A DNA stretch of 6,623 nucleotides from the NCBI GenBank assembly GCA_003448025.1, contig DLXL01000153.1, forward strand, positions 2,014 through 8,636. The letters are read 5' to 3'. Below the pieces are notes generated by a model, which did not search any database, had not been told where the DNA came from, and saw only the letters and a program-made list of their open reading frames with translations. The translations under genes were made by a program, and so were the position numbers. This document shows, piece by piece, positions 1 through 6,215 of the stretch. How positions within the stretch are numbered: the first letter of the stretch is position 1; every line of letters starts with the position of its first letter. The stretch is from Saprospirales bacterium. GTDB taxonomy: Bacteria > Bacteroidota > Bacteroidia > Chitinophagales > Saprospiraceae.

Positions 1-163
1 GTAACCGCTCGTTTCAACGAGCGGCCGGGAATACCCGCCAGTTCACATCTAACATCTTTACAAAGCATCAGCATCCATAAACACTTGAAGATGTGATGTT
101 TTGTAAAGATGTTAGATGTAATGGGTGGGTAAGCTTTTGCCCGCTGTTGAAACAGCGGGTTAC
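1..163. repeat. Nested palindromic intergenic repeat (REP/BIME-like)
   Basis: A symmetrical structure of nested inverted repeats. The outermost ends are GTAAC (1-5) and GTTAC (159-163). Just inside lie two short perfect palindromes, 5-24 and 140-159, each with 9-base arms around a 2-base centre and with related sequence (CGCTCGTTTCAACGAGCG-type against its CTGTTGAAACAG-type counterpart). In the middle, 45-64 and 100-119 are perfect 20-base inverted repeats, extendable to 45-70/94-119 with one G-T wobble, and four more pairs can form after a bulged G at 71. No open reading frame fits. The form resembles REP/BIME or a non-autonomous element. Membership of a known family cannot be judged here. 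Confidence 0.75.
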
Positions 164-176
164 AAGATGTTAGATG
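164..176. repeat. Extra short copy of the hairpin-arm motif
   Basis: The 13-base string AAGATGTTAGATG matches 106-118, the right arm of the neighbouring 45-119 inverted repeat, in direct orientation. It sits just outside the GTTAC end at 159-163. It may be the first bases of another repeat unit that has been lost or truncated, or a remnant of recombination between units. Confidence 0.5.
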
Positions 177-199
177 GGTACAGCGTGCCTCATCAATTG

Positions 200-364
200 A
201 CTAGTGGTGAACCAACCTAGTTCCTAAAAAACTGAAGGTTGCTTTTGGCGCCTGATTTCGTTGTTTATCGCTTATTATGTCCCGCATAACGCGCTCTAAA
301 CGCCTAATCAGCCCCCAAAATCATCACTTCAGTTTTTCAGTTACTAAGTTGGTTCACCACTAGT
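200..364. mobile_element. MITE-like palindromic element bounded by ACTAGT
   Basis: The first 17 bases (200-216, ACTAGTGGTGAACCAAC) are the perfect inverted repeat of 348-364. The arms continue to 200-237/327-364 with four mismatches in the following bases and no gaps, then more loosely to about 257/306 (CTGATT at 252-257 facing AATCAG at 306-311). The total is 165 bases with no usable reading frame. ACTAGT occurs at both ends (200-205, 359-364). Because it is its own reverse complement, it could be part of the inverted repeat or a target duplication (ACTAGT or CTAG) around a 153-base element starting TGGTGAACC. This is the usual form of a MITE mobilised by a transposase elsewhere; the parent IS is not in this window. 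Confidence 0.6.
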
Positions 365-410
365 ATCTTTCGGATAAACTTGAGCCTCTGGTAGGCGATA
401 CAAAAATTTG
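365..410. other. Short spacer between repeats
   Basis: This spacer separates the MITE-like palindrome and the terminator-like hairpin. It holds no reading frame. GTAGGCG (391-397) is partly complementary to CGCCTCCTAC at 476-485, so the hairpin that follows may be the core of a longer inverted structure of about 390-485. Confidence 0.3.
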
Positions 411-470
411 AACCACAAAGTCGCAAAGGACGCAAAATATCTTCCTTTGTAACTTTGTGGTTCTTTTTTT
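411..470 (+). terminator. Hairpin with T-run, possibly bidirectional terminator
   Basis: Positions 411-430 and 443-462 form a 20-base inverted repeat with 18 Watson-Crick pairs, one wobble and one mismatch, around a 12-base loop. On the plus strand it is followed by a run of seven T (464-470). On the minus strand the same stem is followed by CAAATTTTTG (complement of 401-410). Either strand could therefore terminate intrinsically: the plus strand for a gene left of the window, the minus strand for the gene ending at 606. Similar 'accacaaag/ctttgtggt' palindromes are recalled as widespread repeats in Bacteroidota, so a repeat element reused as terminator is also possible. The flanks (GTAGGCG at 391-397 and CGCCTCCTAC at 476-485) are loosely complementary too. 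Confidence 0.5.
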
Positions 471-514
471 AGTGGCGCCTCCTACAAAATTCAGATAACT
501 GGAAAAGTATTTTT

Positions 515-596
515 ACCGCGAAGGCGGAGAGGACTTAATAAACATGAGTCATCCTAATTTGGGGGGGCATGTTTAAGCTTTCTGCGCCGCTGCGGA
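515..596. repeat. Imperfect palindrome downstream of the minus-strand gene
   Basis: An inner pair AAACATG (540-546) and CATGTTT (568-574) lies within weaker outer arms of about 516-532 (CCGCGAAGGCGGAGAGG) and 578-595 (CTTTCTGCGCCGCTGCGG), which align only with an indel and mismatches. The loop contains seven G in a row (561-567). It lies 10 bases past the stop of the minus-strand gene, so it may protect or end that transcript. No clear T-run follows on that strand. Confidence 0.4.
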
Positions 597-605
597 TTAC
601 CTCAT

Positions 606-2186
606 TTAATTACCTGAGCCCGTCAGATTGAACGAAACTCCAAGGTAGTAACCAATGTCATACACCGAAGTAGTTGGCGCAACATTCCCGTCTGATACAT
701 ATACATCGCCAATTTCGTACCCTTGAGACAGGCGCTCTACCCGTCCACCCATCATACCGGCATTTAAAACAATGCGCTCTCCTTTTCCAAACATGAAGCT
801 AGGGCCCAGAAAAAAGGAGATGGATTGCAGGTTTTCACCACCACCCAAAGGAAAGCCAATGCCAAAAGATCCGGCAACGGTTACGTTCTTTCTGCTGGGC
901 GTATAAAAGTGTACAAAAGAAGTCATTACAGGCACAAAAGCATCTCTGTCGCTGGATTGGAGCGTTGAATCCCGAATGAAGAAGGATTGTGGGCGATTGA
1001 AAAATTGTCCGAAATTCAGGCCTACACTTGCCTTGATGCGCATGCCCCCGTATACATTCAAAGAAACTGGAGTCAAGTCAACAGATTTAACCCCCTTTTG
1101 CTGAAGGTAATCCAGTGGCGATAGTTTAATTTTGAAGTTTAGTTTTTCTCCATCAGCTGTAAGCCGGTAGTTTTTGGAGAAAGTATTATTGTGCATTTCA
1201 AGGTATGTACTGCGAAGTCCGGACAGCACTTTTACATCTATTACGGGTAGTTCTTGTGATTTTGCTTCCAACATATTTGCGTTTTCCTGATAACCCAGCG
1301 TTTTATTCTGAGCTACATCCATAAAGCTTTCGGCTACCGCTTTAAACTCATTCAAATTGCTTTCAGGAAAATCAAACTGGTTGATTTCCTTCAACAACAA
1401 ATCACAGGTTACGGTAGTTGTGGCGTATTTTTCAACCTTTTTCCGGTAATCCTGCATGGTTTTTGAAATTTCCGTTTGCGTATCGGCAATTTTCAAAACC
1501 TGATTCAAGTCGATTTTGTTAGGGTCCTTTTCCATAAATATACGTTCCATATATTCACCAGTCATTTGTTTGATCTGACTGGGTTCCAGGAAAGGATTGT
1601 ATCGAATATGATCTATTTCGTCTATAGCAAAAGCTTGAATCCGCTGGCTGGCAACCTTTTTTTCAATCTCCTCCTGAATAGACTTCAGTTCTTTATCGAG
1701 GGTGCTTATTTGCTCTTTGGATCTGCCAAATTCCAGTTCAAGTTTTTCCAGTTTGGCAACTTTTTCAATCCGTTGTTTTTCAGCCTCCGACTGTGAAAAT
1801 CCGCTTCCAACCTCCAGGTCTTCGCCTGTCAGGGTGGGAAACCTGAATCCACCAATATTCTGATCTCCTCCTTTAAACAAAAATTGGAGTGGGGAGCCAC
1901 CTCCAAGGCCGCCAAGCAAACTCAAAGGGTTGCCTGACATAACGGATGCCACTGGAATCTCCTCCTTTTCTACTTCAATGGCAACATTATATAAGTAGTT
2001 ATTGTAATTGTCAACATGCAACAACACATCATCTCCTTTTCGGATGTTTGGTGTGCTGACCGGCTTCCCATTTTGAATGTAATAAATGGAGTCGCGAAAA
2101 ACGTGGTAAAAAACATGCAACTTTTGAGCTTTAGCCTGAATGCTGCACGTGAGGATTAATCCAACAAGAAGGGTTTTAGCAGTCAT
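606..2186 (-). CDS. Secreted coiled-coil protein with C-terminal outer-membrane-barrel-like region
   Basis: I do not recognise a named family. With the start at 2186 the product is 526 residues and opens with a good signal peptide (MTAKTLLVGLILTCSIQAKAQ, cut near residue 19-21). An upstream in-frame ATG at 2267 would add 27 polar residues before it and hide the signal, so it was not used. In order: a beta-rich segment (about 21-80), a Gly/Leu/Ser-rich stretch (about 84-115), a heptad-like charged coiled coil (about 133-181), a further helical section (to about 310), and from about 371 alternating, aromatic, glycine-rich strands typical of an outer-membrane beta-barrel (YGGMRIKASVGLNFG, GSFGIGFPLGG, YYLGVSFNL) ending near the C-terminus. 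It is divergent from the CHASE2 operon. I infer an outer-membrane or periplasm-spanning protein, perhaps the outer partner of that operon; no enzymatic motif is visible. Confidence 0.7.
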   Translation of the reverse strand: MTAKTLLVGLILTCSIQAKAQKLHVFYHVFRDSIYYIQNGKPVSTPNIRKGDDVLLHVDNYNNYLYNVAIEVEKEEIPVASVMSGNPLSLLGGLGGGSPLQFLFKGGDQNIGGFRFPTLTGEDLEVGSGFSQSEAEKQRIEKVAKLEKLELEFGRSKEQISTLDKELKSIQEEIEKKVASQRIQAFAIDEIDHIRYNPFLEPSQIKQMTGEYMERIFMEKDPNKIDLNQVLKIADTQTEISKTMQDYRKKVEKYATTTVTCDLLLKEINQFDFPESNLNEFKAVAESFMDVAQNKTLGYQENANMLEAKSQELPVIDVKVLSGLRSTYLEMHNNTFSKNYRLTADGEKLNFKIKLSPLDYLQQKGVKSVDLTPVSLNVYGGMRIKASVGLNFGQFFNRPQSFFIRDSTLQSSDRDAFVPVMTSFVHFYTPSRKNVTVAGSFGIGFPLGGGENLQSISFFLGPSFMFGKGERIVLNAGMMGGRVERLSQGYEIGDVYVSDGNVAPTTSVYDIGYYLGVSFNLTGSGN

Positions 2187-2287
2187 AAGATTGTTTTTTG
2201 GTGGTAAAAATACATTCAAAACTTTGAAATTACTGCATCTTAACTTGTTGTTATATCTTTCCGCCATATATGAGTGACTAAATCTCT
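2187..2287. promoter_or_regulatory. Divergent promoter region between the two transcription units
   Basis: This 101-base A+T-rich spacer must hold the start signals of the minus-strand gene and of the plus-strand operon. I looked for the Bacteroidota pair TTTG and TAnnTTTG. On the plus strand the nearest match to the -7 box is TATCTTTC (2254-2261). The only TTTG upstream (2223-2226) is 27 bases away, too far for the usual spacing. No convincing pair was found on the minus strand. Neither start has a clear purine-rich ribosome binding site, which is normal for this phylum. Confidence 0.35.
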
Positions 2288-3577
2288 ATGCTGAGACGAT
2301 TAATTTTTCCGCACAGTCTGATGGTAACCATCCTGATGTTCATACTCATCTGGGTGCTGGATGTTATTCGCATTAACCTCCATTTTCTAAATCCGTTCAA
2401 TGAGTCTATTCGGGATTATCAGGTTACGGATATCGTTTATTCCAGACTTCAGGATAAAAAGATAAATATTGACAATCGGATCGTTTTAGTGAATACTGGC
2501 CAGCCATCAAGGGATACCCTTGCCATGTTGGTGAAAAGATTGAAAGAAGCGGAGGCTAAAGTGATTGCGATTGACATCATGCTGGAAGAACAAAAAAATC
2601 CGGTTACAGATTCAATCTTAAGGGAAAGCCTGACCAGCATGGAAAATGTAGTTCTGGCTATGGAAATTGACGGGGTTAATGAAGAAACCGGTCATTTTTC
2701 CATTGTGAAAAGTTGCAATCCATATTTCTGCGACTTCGTTTATTCGGGATTTATTAACTTTATCACCAACGATACCAGTACCGTCCGAATATTTAGCCCC
2801 CGCGAAATGACCACCAGTGGGGAGGTTCTTTCCTTCCCGGTGCAAACGGCACTTTTATATGATCCGGCTGCCACGGATCGGTTGTTTAAAAGAGGGAATA
2901 AAGTTGAAGAAATCTTTTTTTCCGGTAACGAAGATCAGTTCGTACAATGTGAAATGCAGGATCTGCTAAACCCTGACCGGGATATACGTGCCCTGATAAA
3001 TGGGAAAATCGTTCTGATCGGGTTCCTGCCCATTGATTCCTGGGACAGGCCCCTTAGAGACCGGCACTATACGCCTCTTAATGCCAGGTATACCGGTCGG
3101 AATACACCTGATATGTATGGCATGGTGATTCATGCCAACATAATTCGTATGATTTTGGACAATAAGTATGTTTTGGAGCCCTCCTGGGCCCTTAACCTGT
3201 TGTTGACATTTTTGATATGCTATTTGAATGTACATTTGTTCTATCAAATTTTTCGCCGGGTGAGTCTCCCGTATCACTTCATTACCCGCTTTCTGCAATT
3301 AGGCGAAATCGTCGTTTTCTTTTTTATTGTTGCGCTGCTATTTCATTTTTACAGGATCAAAATTGATGCAGGCTATTGGATTACGGCATTACTACTGACA
3401 TTTGATGCAGTTAAGTTTTATGATAACGGCATTAAAAAACGCTTTGCCTTTTTCAATAACATTCCATATGAACTGCCTAAAACTGTAAAAAGGAAAAAGG
3501 CCGCGGCCCCCGAAACCAAGGCTAAGGAAGCATCCGAGGCTCCCGATCTGAAAACGGAAACGAAACCAGAAACATAA
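2288..3577 (+). CDS. CHASE2-domain membrane sensor protein without output domain
   Basis: CHASE2 is an extracytoplasmic sensory domain usually fused to kinases, cyclases or diguanylate cyclases. The 429-residue product has a first membrane segment (about 8-27), a periplasmic CHASE2 domain (about 28-298), three further predicted membrane segments (about 299-319, 337-353, 361-376) and a cytoplasmic tail (377-429). CHASE2 landmarks seen are DNRIVLVNT (62-70), AKVIAIDIMLEEQ (90-102, the usual 'iGfDi.f.e' block), VVLAMEIDG, LINGKIVLIG (236-245) and YGMVIHANIIRMIL (277-290) just before the membrane triplet. The tail is rich in Lys, Ala, Glu and Pro and has no catalytic motif, so the output is missing or delivered through partners. 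It is the first gene of the plus-strand run, 41 bases before the next. Domain call confident; ligand unknown. Confidence 0.85.
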   Translation: MLRRLIFPHSLMVTILMFILIWVLDVIRINLHFLNPFNESIRDYQVTDIVYSRLQDKKINIDNRIVLVNTGQPSRDTLAMLVKRLKEAEAKVIAIDIMLEEQKNPVTDSILRESLTSMENVVLAMEIDGVNEETGHFSIVKSCNPYFCDFVYSGFINFITNDTSTVRIFSPREMTTSGEVLSFPVQTALLYDPAATDRLFKRGNKVEEIFFSGNEDQFVQCEMQDLLNPDRDIRALINGKIVLIGFLPIDSWDRPLRDRHYTPLNARYTGRNTPDMYGMVIHANIIRMILDNKYVLEPSWALNLLLTFLICYLNVHLFYQIFRRVSLPYHFITRFLQLGEIVVFFFIVALLFHFYRIKIDAGYWITALLLTFDAVKFYDNGIKKRFAFFNNIPYELPKTVKRKKAAAPETKAKEASEAPDLKTETKPET

Positions 3578-3618
3578 CAACAATCAAAAGGCACAAAAGT
3601 CAAATTACCAATACAACT

Positions 3619-4563
3619 ATGAGAGCAATCCTAATTTTCACCCTGTATCTATGTTTCCATCTGGACGTGGCGGCTCAAGGAACAATCATGGTATTACATG
3701 TAGCCGGCCAGGCTCAGTATTTGCCACATTATGGGGCTAAACCAATTCCTCTGGCACCAGGTGATGAGCTGGAGGTGAAAGGGAAAATCCGTTGCAAAGG
3801 TTCCGGTACCGTCAGATTGATTTATGATGGTATTCCCATTAGTGTTACAGGTACTAAAATGCGTGATTTGTCTGAAATTATCAGAACAGCTTCACAGCAA
3901 AGCCAAATGTCTTTTACCGGCAGATTCTTTAGCTTTCTGAATGAAAGTGTGAAGGAAGGAGTAACAGATGAAAGGCTAAAAAAACACCATCGCCGTTATA
4001 TGAACAAGTCCAGCGGAGGGATCAAGGGATTCGCCAGTTCGGATGCTACCATTAAGGCGTTATTGGTTACTACAGGTAAACTGCCCCAGGCTAATGTCAT
4101 TTTCAAATGGCGCAGTATTCCGGGTGATGGCCCTTATGTTTTCTCCATTTTGAACCAGAATCAAAAAACAGTGGCTCAAATGCTGCTAAAGGACACTGCG
4201 GCTACCCTTGATCTCGACCAACTATATATCTCACTTGACGAGGAATATACCTGGTCTGTGACCAGAGGTGAAAAAGATCGTTCAGCCCAAATTCCATTTG
4301 AAGTTTGTCCGGCGCAGGAGATGAATACCCATACAGACTTATTGCATGATTCTGGCTTTATCAAAGCAAGTCAGGAGGAACAACAAATGATGATTGCCTA
4401 TCAACTGGAAGAAGATCACAGCTTTTATGTTGCCCAACAGGTTTATCAGAAGTTGCTTGAAAAATCACCTGATAATGAGATCTACAAAAGAATTTATGCT
4501 TCATTTCTGGCACGAAGGGACATGTTGCCTGAAGCTGAAAACCTGATCTCTAAAAAACACTAA
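3619..4563 (+). CDS. Secreted FecR-like protein with Fn3-like and TPR-like segments
   Basis: The 314-residue product starts with a signal peptide (1-20, ending VAAQ). Residues 23-85 look like the beta-rich FecR-type module: a short strand with G (VLHVAGQAQY), a Pro-Leu-x-Pro-Gly-Asp turn (PLAPGDELEV, 44-53), then KGSGTVRLIYDG and a final strand ISVTG. A basic helical linker (about 103-135) leads to GIKGFASSDATIKALL. Residues 158-228 resemble a fibronectin/Ig-like strand set (VIFKWRSIPGDGPYVFSIL ... LDEEYTWSVTRG). Residues 255-310 are helical and TPR-like (AYQLEEDHSFYVAQQVYQKLLEKSPDNEIYKRIYASFLARR...). In FecR proper this periplasmic module signals to an anti-sigma pathway. There is no N-terminal anti-sigma or membrane helix here, so a periplasmic binding or scaffold role is likelier. 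The stop TAA directly abuts the next ATG, which suggests translational coupling. The FecR label is a fold-level guess. Confidence 0.65.
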   Translation: MRAILIFTLYLCFHLDVAAQGTIMVLHVAGQAQYLPHYGAKPIPLAPGDELEVKGKIRCKGSGTVRLIYDGIPISVTGTKMRDLSEIIRTASQQSQMSFTGRFFSFLNESVKEGVTDERLKKHHRRYMNKSSGGIKGFASSDATIKALLVTTGKLPQANVIFKWRSIPGDGPYVFSILNQNQKTVAQMLLKDTAATLDLDQLYISLDEEYTWSVTRGEKDRSAQIPFEVCPAQEMNTHTDLLHDSGFIKASQEEQQMMIAYQLEEDHSFYVAQQVYQKLLEKSPDNEIYKRIYASFLARRDMLPEAENLISKKH

Positions 4564-6180
4564 ATGCTAATGAAAAAATGCATCTTACTCCTGATGGGGA
4601 TAATAGCTGGGTGGACAATAGATGCCCAGGAATTTGCTTTTGCTGCAGGTGGCGATAAGTTTGTGCTGGAACGCGTGGAAAATTATAAACTGACTGTTGC
4701 TCAAAAGGTTTTTGACGACATGCACCGGGGACGTGGCGACTTTCGACTGCAAAAGCCTACACTGATCATGAACCGGAAACCAGGGGATATGGCTTCTTTC
4801 ATCCCGGACAAACTTCAGGTGATCCTCGATGAAAAAGCCTATGACGTTTGTGTCTCCTTCGGAAAAGACTCGTTAAATGCGCTGGCAGCCTTGCTTGGGC
4901 ATGAGCTGATTCATTATTACGAGAATCACGATTGGAACAGGCACTTTGCCAAAAAGAATGAAAATCTGGAGACCACTGCTCAGCTTGAAAAGCTACAGGA
5001 AGGATGTAAGCATGAGGCTCAGGCGGATTATTTAGGTGGATTTATGGCGTTTTCTGTGGGATATAATACCTACGGCATCATGCCCAAGTTGCTGGTAAAA
5101 TTGTATCAGACCTATGATTATCCTGAAAATCTTCCAGGTTATCCCAGCCTGGAGGAACGGCTGAAGATGGTAAACAGCGCCATGATTCAGTTGAAGGATC
5201 TTCAGATCGTTTTTGAAACAGCAAATCTGCTTACCATCCTGGAGCAATATTCGGATGCTTCCGTTTATTATAAAAACATCCTGCAAACTTTCCAGGGCCG
5301 TGAAATCTATAATAATGCCGGTGTAAATGCAGCGCTTGCCGCATTAGCTTTGACTAATCCAGCAGATATGCCATTCGTTTATCCACTGGAACTGGATCCA
5401 AAATCACGATTGTTTGGATTAAAAAGTAGTGATAAGGAAAAAGAAGTCCAAAGAGCCAATTTGTTAAAACTGGCGCTTGATTACTTTGAAAGAGCCAGAA
5501 TATTGGATGAAAATTATGCTCCATCCTACCTGAATAAGGCTTGCGTACTGGCCTTACAGGAAGAATGGGAGGATGCGGACTATTTAATCAAGAAAGGTAA
5601 AAAGAAAGCCACTGATCCTGCAACAGCCGGCGATTTTCAGGTTTTGGAAGGAATTATGGCCGCTATGCAAAAAGATAGTGTAAAAGCATTAGATTTGTTC
5701 CGCAAAGCTGAAACACAGGGAAGTATATGGGCTACGATCAATATTGGAGTTTTGAAAAGGTCAGGAGAAATGTCAGGAGGAGCCTCTATTCCCGGAAAAG
5801 GAGTGGAAGAAATTGAACAATTTCCGCTGGCTGATTTCCTCGCTGCGCCCAATCCGGACAGGGAGGTAAAAGTAGATAAAGAAGTATTCTGCGGTGTGCG
5901 TCAGTTCAAACAATCCAAATTGTTTATCCACTACGCAAATGCAGGTAAAAAATATCTCTTGGTGCAGGAAACACAAGCCGGGTACTCAGGACGCACGCTT
6001 CGTAACATTGGCTTAGGGGATAGTCAGGACAAAGTCAAAACAGCCTATGGAAATGCTTCACGCAAACTGGCGCTTTCCTCCGGTAGTGTCTGGGTCTATC
6101 CTGAATTTAATCTTTTCTTCCGGATTTCAGCCCAATCAAAAGTGGAAAGTTGGGGTGTGTTCCGGAAAAGTTCCACTTAA
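4564..6180 (+). CDS. Secreted M48-like zinc metallopeptidase with TPR-like repeats
   Basis: The 538-residue product has a signal peptide (1-22, ending TIDAQ). A nearby ATG at 4570 (residue 3) is an equally good start. The catalytic region spans about 35-205: the zinc motif HELIH (His113, Glu114, His117) in LLGHELIHYYENHDW, followed by EAQAD (Glu151 as likely third zinc ligand, Asp155), and PSLEERLKMV (194-203), the counterpart of the 'HPs.eeRi' segment of M48 peptidases. All catalytic residues are present, so activity is expected. Then come helical pairs of TPR character (about 213-260, 296-345, 353-385), like BepA-type M48-TPR proteins that act on outer-membrane proteins. The C-terminal part (about 433-535) carries IGLGDSQDKVKTAYG and WVYPEFNLFFRI, a beta-rich module whose GDs..kV...YG pattern recalls BamE/SmpA-like repeats. 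It follows the previous stop with no gap. I infer periplasmic proteolysis or quality control; substrate unknown. Confidence 0.85.
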   Translation: MLMKKCILLLMGIIAGWTIDAQEFAFAAGGDKFVLERVENYKLTVAQKVFDDMHRGRGDFRLQKPTLIMNRKPGDMASFIPDKLQVILDEKAYDVCVSFGKDSLNALAALLGHELIHYYENHDWNRHFAKKNENLETTAQLEKLQEGCKHEAQADYLGGFMAFSVGYNTYGIMPKLLVKLYQTYDYPENLPGYPSLEERLKMVNSAMIQLKDLQIVFETANLLTILEQYSDASVYYKNILQTFQGREIYNNAGVNAALAALALTNPADMPFVYPLELDPKSRLFGLKSSDKEKEVQRANLLKLALDYFERARILDENYAPSYLNKACVLALQEEWEDADYLIKKGKKKATDPATAGDFQVLEGIMAAMQKDSVKALDLFRKAETQGSIWATINIGVLKRSGEMSGGASIPGKGVEEIEQFPLADFLAAPNPDREVKVDKEVFCGVRQFKQSKLFIHYANAGKKYLLVQETQAGYSGRTLRNIGLGDSQDKVKTAYGNASRKLALSSGSVWVYPEFNLFFRISAQSKVESWGVFRKSST

Positions 6181-6215
6181 AACGTTCATCTAGAAGCATT
6201 TAACATCCAATGGTT

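Noticed and set aside
1..180. Possible CRISPR array from the repeated GATGTTAGATG strings
   Set aside because: Only three partial copies, in mixed orientation and unequal spacing, and better explained as arms of an inverted repeat.
1476..1796. Plus-strand open frame of 106 codons opposite the coiled-coil gene
   Set aside because: It is Phe/Leu-rich, has no recognisable domain, and mirrors the Glu/Lys-rich coiled coil on the other strand, so it is an antisense shadow.
2187..2267. 27-residue N-terminal extension of the minus-strand gene from an ATG at 2267
   Set aside because: It would place polar residues before an evident signal peptide starting at 2186; the later start gives a normal exported protein.
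2966..3298. Minus-strand open frame of 110 codons inside the CHASE2 gene
   Set aside because: It overlaps a well-supported domain (GKIVLIG...HANIIRMIL) on the other strand and has no motif or start context of its own.
4564..4620. Lipoprotein signal around the early Cys of the peptidase (KKCILLLMG)
   Set aside because: The Cys comes before the hydrophobic core, not after it, so it cannot be a lipobox; a standard signal peptide ending in DAQ fits.
5032..5286. Minus-strand open frame inside the peptidase gene
   Set aside because: It lies opposite the conserved metallopeptidase and helical region and has no independent support.
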